A stretch of DNA of 64,000 bases from Benincasa hispida (taxonomy: Eukaryota; Streptophyta; Magnoliopsida; Cucurbitales; Cucurbitaceae), in the NCBI RefSeq assembly GCF_009727055.1, contig NC_052355.1, forward strand, positions 50,006,467-50,070,466, read 5' to 3'. This document shows, one piece after another, positions 35,387 to 45,815 of the stretch; positions within the stretch are counted from its first letter, which is position 1, and each line of letters starts with the position of its first letter. Position numbers and translations under genes: made by a program. The notes beneath the pieces are model-generated. The model was given only the letters and a program-made list of their open reading frames with translations, ran no database searches and had not been told where the DNA came from.

Positions 35387-36258
35387 GCATAATAATGGAG
35401 GGACTCTCACAGAAGTCCTCCCATCCCAACTTTGCGATGATGCCGGTGATGTATTCAGGTAATGGTGATGACGCTGGTAAGAATCCCATTTGTAGCAACA
35501 TGGCATCGCCTTCCTTCTTTGTCCCCTTCTTTGTTTTTTCTTTGCCAAGAGATGACTCGGCCATCTTTTCCTTACCCTTTACTTGGACTTTTGAGTCTCT
35601 TGGGCTCTCATCAACTATGGGCCCAGCTTGGTGCTTCCCCATTTTCTTCTCTTTTTGCTCTTTCTCCCACTGAGCTTTTTCAACTTTCTTCTCTTCCCTT
35701 TGGCGCATAAATTTCTCTTTTCTTCGCGCTTCTTTTTCTTCTTGTCTTTTTCTCTCTTCTTCTTCCTCCTTTTCTATCTCTCTAACTAACTCCCCAGTGA
35801 CTGCCTCAATGTGTTTGCCTTCTTCCTTCTTTCTTCACAATGCTTCTTCTATCGTTGCATTGTCGTGGTGGGACCTCCTCCTGATGCAGTTCCTTGCTAA
35901 GTCTCTGGAGGTGATAATTAGGCGGGCTTTTTCCATCATCTTCGCCTTTCTTTTCTTCTCCTTCTCTTTCTCAACACGACCATTCATTATCGAGGGAGCT
36001 CAAATTTAATTTGTGATGTTGGCTCAGTAGACTTCATTGCTAACGGTACTTCCACCCCATAGTGGTGGATTGCTCCTTAATTATTTGACGCTCGGCCTTA
36101 CAACGAAGTTTTCCTTCCTGTTTCAACCTCTTTTCCTCCTTCCTCTTTTTCTTTTCTTCCTTCTCCTCCCTTGTATTCTTTTCTTTTTCTTTCTTCCTTA
36201 CGACCAACTCCTCCACCACTATCTTAAGAGTCTATCATCAGGTTCTACTAGCGCTTTT
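35387..36258 (-). pseudogene. Outer accessory gene, middle third
   Basis: Minus-strand coding remnant between two insertions. Glu/Lys/Arg-rich middle (for example EEKKVEKAQWEKEQKEKK), then MLLQMGFLPASSPLPEYITG, GWEDFCESPS and IIMPN at the insertion point of the gag-only element. The inner gene shows the same order. The last open stretch is 35379-35708; further upstream, frameshifts occur. The next residues of the gene continue at 24907. Confidence 0.75.
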
Positions 36259-37888
36259 TGATAATGGGCAGAAATGTACGTTATTACAACACTACGATAT
36301 AAAACAATATGGCAATGCAACGGTAAAAACATGAAAAATCGTGTCCAAAAGCATTAAGTTGAGAACATTGCGATCGAATGTGCCCATCGCATTAAAGCAG
36401 CTAATTTATGTATTTTGTGTAGGAAAATGCGTCGGTGCAAAGTAAAATTGCGATCCAAGGAATGCGGCGCCCAAGTGCATTAGAAGATTGCAACCGCAAA
36501 GCTATGCAATTATATGGGCTCGCAAAGATCTGCTCAAGAAGATGGTCGCGTAAAGACAGCGCATCAAGGTGAAAGCTTAATAAATCATGATGGGACAGAA
36601 AGCTGATGATGGTCGAATCCAAATTTAGTTAACAAGTCGTTAATGACACACTGTAACAAGTACATTCAACTTTTCGGTGACCATTAATCGGTGCATCAGA
36701 CAGAGACTTAATGATCTCTCATCATTGCAATCATTTGAGAGAAAGCTCTTCACTCTGAAGCTCTATAAATACCAAAGGCCACCTTCGTTAAAGAAGTTCA
36801 GAATTTTGGGAGTTCCCATCCGCCATATACATTATACTTAGAAGGCGAAGGCGAGCGAAGAGAGAAGACACTGGAAGATTGTTCCTGGTTAGCTTAAGAA
36901 ACTGCTGGGAAGTGCTGAGAACAAAGAGAGGGCCGACTCTTGCGAAAGCAAGAACATTCTTTTGGGCAGAGTAGAGTAAAACACAGTGTAAAAGCCTCGG
37001 GAAGCAAAACATTTCTACCAGGCTCCCTATCCCTACTTCCATTGTCATTATGTATTCTGATTTTATTTATAAAATGGAATTTGCATCTCTACATCTGTTC
37101 AATCTCTTCACATTACACATGAGTAACTAAACTTTCAAATGGGTTTAGAAGCACTTAGCTAGCATGACCTAAGATCTTCATTTTATGCGATCATCTTGTC
37201 TTATGTATGTGTCCATCACCCTTTAGAGATACTTGAGAGAGTAGTCTAAAGAAAGAACCTAGACTTGAGAGACTTAGGTTAGAATCTAGGCTTGAGAAAG
37301 TTGGATTAGAACCGCATAAGCAAGAGATAAAAACTTAGAGATAAGTTCTATTTGCTATCATGAATAAGATATATAGTATGCGGTCGCCTTGTGTATGTGT
37401 GTGTTATTCATCATCGCATGGACAAGAATAGAGGCTTAGACATAAGTCCCATAGACATTATCGTATACATCGCATGCGTTCTAAAATTAGGAAAGCATTT
37501 GCATTGAGAGATGACATGTTGTTATATGTGTGTAGTATCATCGCATAACTTGAACGCAATCTTAGGAAGTGTTAGTTAAATCCCTTCTCAACCCGTTCCC
37601 CGCATACTCATTGTAACTTTCGCTGTTATTAACTCTTTTCTCAATTCCGCTGCATAGGATTTATACTTTAAACAAATATACTAACAAACTTATTGTTTTA
37701 TTTGTCACCGCAAAGGAATCAAAACTTACCGTCGCATATTGTCTCAAGTAGTCCCTGTGTTCAACCCTGGGCTTACCAGGCAACCTAGTAGGATTTATAC
37801 TTGGATTTTATTAGGGAAACTTGCATGTGTAACACATACACCGCCATCACAATATACATCATTATTTCATCATATTCACAACGCATCA
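36259..37888 (+). mobile_element. Solo gypsy LTR, family R
   Basis: A complete LTR without internal sequence: it starts TGATAATGGGCAG at 36259, ends ...CGCATCA at 37888, TATAAATA at 36764-36771, two-hairpin module at 37753-37823. It is flanked by CTTTT (36254-36258) and CTTTC (37889-37893), a 5 bp target duplication with one change. It sits in the outer accessory gene in the opposite orientation. It probably arose by recombination between the two LTRs of a full element. Confidence 0.85.
37753..37823 (+). other. Two-hairpin LTR RNA module (solo LTR)
   Basis: Stem 1 CCTGG/CCAGG with loop GCTTA. Stem 2 CCTAGTA paired with TTTATTAGG around the TTATACTTGG-like loop. Then GAAACTTG. Confidence 0.7.
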
Positions 37889-38386
37889 CTTTCCAATTAG
37901 GATCTTTGGCCGCAAAGGCTGACCCTTGCGACAACACCACCACTACTCCACTCTTGTGCCCTTCTCACCTTTTTGGTTGGTTAACCACCCCTGCTTTCAT
38001 CAAGCCACCATCCTTTTCGATGGTGGTTAAGTTACTGCCAAAAACTTCCATGTCGTCTTTCCTCTTAGGTTCACTCTCAGATGGAAGCGTTGGCATGACT
38101 AATACAGAATTGTTGGTGGAGACACTCTCCTTGTGCGTCCCTCATGGTTGTGCAATAAGGCGATGGTCAGAGAAAAGGTAGGTTTTTGGATGATGGGTTT
38201 AAAAAAAGAGAGCTGTGGTCGAGTAATCCTTGGTTGGGCTTAAGATCGCTAGCTGGTAACAAGATAAGCTGCTTCTCTGACGAACATGGTGGTTGAAACC
38301 GATGGAGCATACGTGTTTGGCTACGGAGGAAGATTTTCGACACCCTCAGAGGCGAGCTCTTGGGTATTCTTGCTTTGGGAAGCCAT
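37889..38386 (-). pseudogene. Outer accessory gene, N-terminal third
   Basis: ATG at 38386 opens MASQSKNTQELASEGVENLPP, then a TAG, then PNTYAPSVSTTMFVREAAYL, parallel to REATFLAASHRL of the inner gene. Indels follow. The gene then runs into the solo LTR and continues at 36258. The start is supported by the parallel start of the inner copy and by the TATA box at matching distance. Confidence 0.65.
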
Positions 38387-38517
38387 TGATTTAGATGAGG
38401 TAGGGGGAGAATCAAGGAAAAGATGATTGAAGAGTTAGGAACTTGAGAGCTCAGAGAGGTTTAAGGTTTAGGGTTCAGATGAAGGCGACAGAAAAATGAA
38501 ATGGAATGGACGAGCAC

Positions 38518-38527
38518 TATATATAGA
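38518..38527 (-). promoter_or_regulatory. TATA box of the outer accessory gene
   Basis: CTATATATAG, 132-141 bases upstream of the ATG at 38386. The surrounding sequence differs from the inner copy, so the shared spacing is notable. Confidence 0.6.
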
Positions 38528-38679
38528 CTTAGACCAGGAATTGCAATCAACGAGGTCTATGATGTCACCTAGTGCCACTCCATTAAATGTGGGACAGAAA
38601 ATTCGGCGCACTCGATTGCCTTTGGGAAATGAATCAACAAAGACCCTTCGCATTCCATGCATTAAGTTTGATTGATTTT

Positions 38680-39145
38680 AACTTATTGCATAGTAAGATG
38701 ATTCTCAAGACTCCTCCAGTCTCTTAACTGATTCAGTGATCTAAGCGATGTGGTCACTCGGACTCTGAAGCTCAGCTCTAACCTCTTGTTCGAAATAGAG
38801 GTCATCCTGCTGTAAACTGACAGATTCTTGATAATCGTAGGGGCACTCCTGCACAAACTCACCAAAGCGGTTACAAAGTTCCCTAACTATATCTTCTAAA
38901 GAAATATCTGTGTGGGCAGACTGATATGACATTGAGAATGACGTTTGGTTAGGCAACTCCCAAGGAGGATAATATTCGTATTTAGGACCATGTGAATTTT
39001 GTATCTTTATATTAGCCATAACTTGAACAATAGAGGTTAGTTCAGAAATTTAATCTCTAAGCCCATGAATCTCTCTTACCTTTGGTGTTTCCTATTATTC
39101 CGCATAGCTCGCTTGAAGCGCATAAATGTTTATATTTTCTGCCAT
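38680..39145 (-). pseudogene. N-terminal gag-region ORF of family U element (broken)
   Basis: After the primer site at 39240 the minus strand opens with MAENINIYALQASYAE at 39145, is interrupted, then has a 92-codon open stretch (39019-38741) reading MANIKIQNSHGPKYEYYPPW and ISLEDIVRELCNRFGEFVQE. The position right after LTR and primer site suggests the start of a gypsy gag-region protein. I do not recognise a named domain. Downstream the sequence meets the promoter region of the outer accessory gene. Confidence 0.5.
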
Positions 39146-39239
39146 TGAAAACAAGTAGACACAAAATAAAGAAAATATTTTTTTTTGGTTTTTAAAGTTT
39201 AACAGTAAATTCTAACTAAAAGATATTAATTGGCTTGCT

Positions 39240-39257
39240 TCTCCGGAAATGACACCA
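39240..39257 (-). other. Primer binding site of family U element
   Basis: On the minus strand TGGTGTCATTTCCGGAGA, a diverged tRNA-Asp type primer site, a few bases after the LTR end. Confidence 0.7.
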
Positions 39258-39261
39258 TTTT

Positions 39262-40857
39262 TTACAGGCTCGAAACTTACGTCGTTAATAACCTTTAAAC
39301 TTGGTCAAAAGAAAATTTGTAAAATCACCGAACTACTCCTATTACTACTAAGACGTATCAACAGTGGTAAGTGCAGGGTTGAATCACATAGAAGCGCAGA
39401 ATTAATTTCTTTTTGGGGTAAATTTGACCATGGAAAAACAGTAAAAATGGGGTTTTGGTTTTTGGTTTTAAAATTGAAAACATTCAAGAAAAGGAAATTA
39501 CAAGGGATATATGAAACGATAATGGATTCATCTAGTTCTTGGATCAAGTAGTCATTCAATGTAATTTAAATCATTGTTTTCCGTCAAAGTCTCATGTTAT
39601 AAAATTATGCATGCATAGCTACCCAATTGATGCAAATTAATTGATCTCTGCAAATGCCGACAATAAATTAATTTGAACCAAATCGAGCGTCCTAATTCGT
39701 AATTAAGGTTGGAAAGATTGTGCCTTAACTAACCTACATGCTCCTAGATGCAATTGGGTCCTTAGCGGCCATAAAAATCTAGAAACATATGTATTAAAAA
39801 CAAGGATTCAACTTTGTTGATTAAGTGTCAAGAAAGCTATGTTCAAATAATCAATTTATTATTTAAATCTTGATTAAATGTGTGATGCAAAGATTCAAGG
39901 TCAGCCTATACATCTAAGCATGCTCATCTAATCTGTGCTACAAGGGTAAATTCAAAGCATGGACGATTACAAGGATACATGCGAGCTTGAATTTAACTAG
40001 CTAAGACATGCAATCATGATAGGGGCGTCAATCCAACACATAAAAACAAGTCTAAATTAAACAAGATTCAAGAAAAACATAATTCTGAATAAGCACAAAT
40101 ACAAAGAATGTTTGATCCAAGAACTATATGAAATAATTACCTCATCGATTGATAGATAAACTGACGAGATATGTTTCAGTACACATTCAAAATCCGAAAA
40201 TAAAAACTAACCTAATGATACTGAATACCTAGAGAAAAAGGAAGAGGGTGAGGCCTCTCCTCGGCCTCCATCGAGGAACAACCCAATTTTTGGCATACAA
40301 TTCAACATGCTTTGACCTAAAACCGAATAGGAGTATTTATAGAATCATTGCAGCCTTGCAACACTGGAAACAATGTTGCAATGCTCGATAGGAAAGGTCA
40401 TGAACGTCAGGGAAACATTGCAATGGTGGCGAGGTTGAACATTTAGAGCGTTGTGACGCTCGGGGCAGCACTGCAATGTTGAGCATTTTGTCAAAAACTC
40501 AATACCCGATGCTCGATTACTCGATACTCAATGCTCGACTATGCGATGCTCGACGCTCGTCTTCTCGGTAGCATTCTACTCGATAATACTAGACAGCCTT
40601 TTACTCGATGGTATTTGATGATACTCGATGGTTGATTATACTCGGTGGAACTCGATGGCATTTTGGTAATTACTACACATTTGAAGCCCGGATGCTCAAA
40701 TCAACTCCAAGTTGCTTCAAATTAACCCCGTTCTTCACCAAATGATTAATTCTACCTCTTGATTGTTCGGTACCTACAAAATAGGGAAATAAACACGTAA
40801 AATCTGATAAGAAGCCCAAATTAAGCTAGGAATAATAGCTCTTTTTTAGAGCTATCA
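39262..40857 (-). mobile_element. Gypsy LTR family U (5' LTR)
   Basis: It starts on the minus strand TGATAGCTCTAAAAAAGAGC at 40857, forming a terminal hairpin (ATAGCTCT/AGAGCTAT). It ends just before the primer site; the exact last base is uncertain. TATAAATA at 40333-40340. Upstream of it lie a TTGCAATG cluster (40360-40480) and a CTCGAT array (40500-40660). It sits directly behind a gypsy integrase fragment. Confidence 0.7.
40500..40660 (-). repeat. CTCGAT array in the U3 of family U LTR
   Basis: About a dozen irregularly spaced ACTCGATG/GCTCGAT motifs within 160 bases, upstream of the TATA box. A similar array lies at 44098-44390 in a copia leader. Confidence 0.75.
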
Positions 40858-41010
40858 AGGTTCAACTTCTTCAAGGCGTAGTTTGACTTATACTCAAGTT
40901 CTAATGGGAGATGGCATGCCTTTCCAAATATCAACCCATAGAGAGACATGACTAAAGCTGTCTTATATGCAGTTCGGTAGGCCCAGAGGGCTTCATCCAG
41001 CCTTTACTCT
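40858..41010 (-). pseudogene. Gypsy integrase C-terminal fragment
   Basis: Minus strand reads [19 protein letters not shown], then [19 protein letters not shown] and NYALKKLNL, open throughout: the end of an Athila-like integrase. It is cut by a head-on junction with copia RT at about 41010 and by the family U LTR at 40858. Confidence 0.85.
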
Positions 41011-41011
41011 C

Positions 41012-41790
41012 AATCAATATGTTCTAGAAATAAAAATTTTTCGAAATCAAAAGAATAAAACCCTAGCACTATCCCAAGCATCTTATATTGACAAGATGTT
41101 GTCAAGATATAATATGCAAAATTTAAAAAAAGGTATTTTCCATTTAGACATGGAATTCATTCATCAAAGGAACAGTGTCTTGGGACACCTCAAGATGTTG
41201 AGGAAATGAAAATAATTCCATATGCATCTATAGTTGGGAGTTTGATATACGCAATGTTATGTACACATCCTAACATATGCTTTGTAGTTGGAATCGTCAA
41301 CAGATTCCAATCCAATTCAGGACACAGTCATTGGACTGTTGTAAAAAACATCCTCAAGTATCTAAGGAGAACGAGGGACTATGTGCTTGTGTATGGACCT
41401 AAGAATTGATCCTTACTGGATACACTGATTCTGATTTTCATATTGACGTAGATTTGAGGAAATCTACTTCAGGATCAGTTTTCACTCTCAATGAAAGAGC
41501 TATAGTTTGGAGAAGAATTAAACAAAGTTGTATTGCTGAATCCACAATGGAAGAAGTATGTGAAGCCGCTAAAAAAGCAGTATGGCTACGCGAATTCTTG
41601 GCTGACTTGGAAGTAGTTCCAAATATGCATCTACCCATCACATTATATTGTGACAATAGTGGTGCCATTGCCAACTCAAAAGAATCGAGGAGACGTGATC
41701 GTCAGGAAGATAACCTCTGAAGAGAACCATGCTAATCCATTTACTAAGGCCCTCTCGACCAAAGTGTTCAAGGGCCATCTAGTTGGACTA
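41012..41790 (+). pseudogene. Copia RT end and RNase H (broken)
   Basis: VLEIKIFRNQKNKTLALSQA, then SYIDKMLSRYNMQN: the C-terminal part of copia RT. PYASIVGSLIYAMLCTHPNI and HWTVVKNILKYLRRTRDYV follow, then RNase H with TGYTDSDF, STSGSVFTLN, CIAEST and LYCDNSGAIANSKE. About 90 bases expected before RGDVIV are missing. It ends with NPFTKALSTKVFKGHL. Three frames are used. It is followed by two purine tracts and an LTR of matching type, so this is the 3' end of a copia element whose 5' part is lost. Confidence 0.9.
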
Positions 41791-41938
41791 GGAATACGAG
41801 CAACATAATCTAGGGCAAGTGGGAGAATATCTATGGTATTATAGATGCCCTAGTTTATTGTATTTTTCCTTTATGTTTCTCAACATTGTATATATTTGTA
41901 TATTTATTCTCACTGGAGTTTTAGTCCAAGTGGGAGAT

Positions 41939-43819
41939 TGTTGGGAATGTCCTAGAACTCGCAGTTTGTAAATTTCATGTTAAACCTTTTATTTATTAAT
42001 AAAATATTATTGGGTATCTTATTCGATAAAGTTGTTTATATTGCATTCTATTATGAAAATCCAATAAACATATCCATGGCTATAATATGAATACTTTAAC
42101 TCTATATAGTGAAATAAACAGGATCAAGTTAATAGTATATAGCCTCAATAGTCTATAAGTATATGGATGAAATTGAGTATCTCATCCTGGTAACACTATT
42201 GGATGCGACCCATTTTGTATAGGTAATACAAATGATGTGATCCACAAATCATTCATGTAGAGATATGTGAGTGTGGACATCCTATGCAATGAGTTTGCAT
42301 AAAAACTAGACCTCGAAATAGTAACTTTTCTTTATAACGACCGTTTATTGTTAAAACTGACTATTTCATACTAAAGTAACTTAGGATAACTCGATCTTAA
42401 TCCTGAGCTAGCTATGAACTCATGTTTATTTGGGATTTTCCTTTGATCTGAATGGGTGAGAGTAGTCCAACTACACTGCTCAATAAGTCTTCCATATCGG
42501 GGACAAGACCGGATAGATAGCTGAGAACATAGCCTTGCAAGATGGAATTCACTCCTACCCCTCTTAGAGTTAGCAGCTAGGTTGTTCTCTTAAGTGCTAA
42601 TTCCTAGTCTTGAACAATTGGGGCCCCGCCCTCTCATGATAGAGAGGGACATGATTCATAAGTCTTATTATGAATTAGTTGTTCATTAGAAGGTCAGTGG
42701 GAGCTTAAGGAACAAGATGTATTTATAGGGGTAAAACGATAATTTTGACCCAGCTGTAAATACGAACGACTTGTGAAGGAGCGACTTACTGATTATAGTT
42801 AACATGGACAGAAATACATCTACAGTGAGGAGCGTGCAACTATCAAGCTATAGTGGTATATCTTGATAGTTAACGAAAAGTAATTAATTCGATTTAAAAA
42901 GTTTAACCAATTGCTTACAAATCATTGGAGCTCATGATCTGTAGGTCCCTCTACTAGCTCATAAATTGGAATAATAAATTGAGTATTGATTGGATGAATT
43001 TTGAATTTAAGGTTATGAATTTGAAATGTTCAAATATGGTTTTAGGGTTTCAATTGATTGTATACGATGTAATTAAAACGTTTAATTTAGTTGAAATTAA
43101 AACAAGATTGGAGAATCAATTAATATTTAAATTATGATTTAAATATTGATTATATGAATTTGAATCATATTGGTGGAATTGATGTTTTATTAATTTAATA
43201 TTGATATATTAAATTAATTAAATTATTTTTATTTAAATTAATTAATTTTGAATTAATTTTATAAAACTAAATTTTAAATAAAATAGTTTTATTTAAAATA
43301 AAAATCAATTTAATTGAAATTAATTAGAGTTAATGGATTTTTCCCAAAAAACATCTTTTATGGTGTTTTATCATCAAATTCCACCATGAGTTCTTCAATA
43401 AATTCCAAGTAGGAGCTACCTTACATGCAACCATGTTCTAATGCATGAAATGAGTCTATATAATGAAGCTTCATGCATGGAATTTAGAGAGATCTCTGAG
43501 ATTTTATCCAAGTTGCTGCAAAACTGAAAACCCTACTACACCCTCAGGGGTTCATCCTCAATTCAGCTTGATTATAGTGTTTCCCCCGCACATTCCTTAT
43601 TGAGCATAGTGGAGAAGATCTTATTGGTGGTCTATCTAAAGAATCCAATTCAAACTTGTGAAGATTCTGCTGAAATCGTGAAGAGAACTAGAAAGGTATT
43701 GTCTTGTTCAAACCCTCTTATGAAAACCTCATGAGTAGCATGTTTAAAACTCAAATTAAGTGTAGTTTAAGTGCTTATTGTTTCTGAATTCTTCCGTTGC
43801 ATGTTATATTACACCTTCA
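41939..43819 (+). mobile_element. Complete copia LTR with tract before and primer site after
   Basis: It starts TGTTGGGAATGTCC, after the purine tract AAGTGGGAGAT (41928-41938), and ends ...ACACCTTCA, before the primer site at 43822. It thus serves as the 3' LTR of the element upstream and the 5' LTR of the element downstream, the mark of a tandem or recombined pair. It is 1881 bases long, and its 3' half is extremely AT-rich. Confidence 0.85.
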
Positions 43820-43821
43820 AT

Positions 43822-43834
43822 TGGTATTAGAGCA
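43822..43834 (+). other. Copia primer binding site (tRNA-Met type)
   Basis: TGGTATTAGAGCA, one change from the usual TGGTATCAGAGC of initiator tRNA-Met, directly after the LTR. Confidence 0.85.
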
Positions 43835-45815
43835 TGCTTTAAGCACTTATCTATTGTTAATTTGAGTTTGGTGGGGGTTCCTCATGAACTGTATGAAAAT
43901 GGTGTACTAATATGGTTTTTCAGTATTTTGGCATTTGAATATTTTCAATTATGTTGTAACTCTTGTATGATGGGCCTTAATGTGTTTAAGAGTCTTTAAT
44001 TCATTTGGAGTCATTAGAGTTGCAATTAGGTTGTAATTAAAGAAAAAACTGAAGAAGGTCAAAGCAACAAGAACTAGAAATTCGAATTTCTGCCAGAAAC
44101 TTGATGCTCGATGGGATACTCGATGGCATTCTTGATGAAATTTCATGAAATACTCGATGCACGATGCCATACTCGATGGTACTCGATGCATCTACTCGAT
44201 GATATTTCATGAAATACTCGATACTCAATCCTAGATGCCTTACTCAATAGTTGATGGTGCCTACTCGATGGTATTTTTGTGAAATATTTGATGTTTGATG
44301 ATGCTCGATGTCATACTCAATACATACTAGCATACTCGATGTTGGTTGCTTTCTGATACTCGATGATTTTGCTTGGTCCAAGGCTGTTTGAGCGGTCCAG
44401 AAGTTTTTGAAGCTGGAATAGTTAGGCTTTTATTTGTTTTAAAATTACCCAAAACCAAAAATCATAATTAGTTTTATGTTTAATTATTTATGCATTTGAT
44501 GTTTGTTATAATTAAATATTCTTATATGCATAAAGTATGCCATTTAGATTTAAAATCCCACCATAGGTAAGCATGTTACATGTATTACTTTTATTTATAA
44601 TTAGTTATAATATATAGTATGCATGTTTTAGGGTTTGTTAAAAATTGTTGTAATTGTTATATTGATTTTGAACACCTTAGAAGCATGTTATGGTATGTTA
44701 AAGCATGTTTATTTTATAAGTTTGTTATAAAATGAAATTCGACATTAAAATCCATAACAAAGATAAACACACCTGCTCACTTAGATTAGCAACTAGTTTT
44801 AACAGTTAAAATAGATTGTTACCTTATAAAATTTGGTTACAAACTCAAATCAGTTTATAAACCTGTATAAGGCTAAGGGTACTTAAGTTGATGGTTTACG
44901 TAACACCTTCTATCTGGGGATTATGACCGAAATATTAAGTGTTTTTAATTGATTTTTATGAGCTTGCGTGAGCGGTGTGAGGTTTAAACTGGTCTAAACT
45001 CTTAGACATCGTAGGTTAATATCCAAATATAAATGTTAAACATGGATAAAAATAATATAGACTTGGCTTGTTTAAAGTTAGCCGTTTTTAAACCTAAGTA
45101 AAAAACACCCAAACATTTAGGACACTTCAGTGGGAATTAAAAATATATTTGATATATAGTTATTAGCTCTCGCGTCCCTGAGAGTTCACACCGTGAGATC
45201 TATGCTCAGCTTCGTGTCGCTTTTACCACGACTACTCCATTTAGAAAGTGTTTGCATGGGTCAATAACAAGGTGAATGGGGGAAGTAATTCAGTAAGTGG
45301 GTGAAGGAAATGTGTCAACATTATCCTACGATCTCCTCCATTAGTTAGAACCGTGAGATTCCTATGTTGCACTTGCTGTCGTTTTTAGGCGGCACTAGCT
45401 AGTCGTTAACCACGACGATCCCTACAGAGGTTATGACATAGGATTCGGAACAACCCAAGCTTCAGAAATGAATAGGGTCTTATAGTTCTGTCTTGGATAT
45501 TGTCTTCCACCACATGGACACATTCATACTGTTCTATAAGATCTGAAAATGGGGGGTTTCAGTTATACGAATTACTAATTGTTAGTAAAGATCTTGACCG
45601 AGAACGATAACCAAATGAACTATAGAAATAAAGAGTTATTCTGATATAGTATTTGGTCAGGATTGTCTTGCTTCGATGAAATTTTTTTTGACTTCCCCAC
45701 ATTTTGAATCACTAAAGTTTTGCAAAATAAATAAAGGAAAATGGGTACTTTATTTCTTTGCTAAAAAATGGATTTAGATGCATAAGTTTAATAGAATTTG
45801 TTTAATTTTTCAGCA
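43835..45815 (+). other. Copia leader between primer site and gag
   Basis: About 2 kb without coding remnant. It holds the CTCGATG array at 44098-44390 and AT-rich sequence. Just before the gag ATG stands TTTAATTTTTCAG, which looks like a 3' splice site; this is suggestive only. Confidence 0.5.
44098..44390 (+). repeat. TACTCGATG array in copia leader
   Basis: About fifteen ACTCGATG-type motifs with irregular spacing, some within repeated phrases such as TTTCATGAAATACTCGATG. It resembles the array in the family U LTR (40500-40660). Confidence 0.75.

Noticed and set aside
40500..44390. CTCGATG arrays as CRISPR or satellite
   Set aside because: Spacing is irregular, units are short and diverged, and the setting is a plant LTR and leader.
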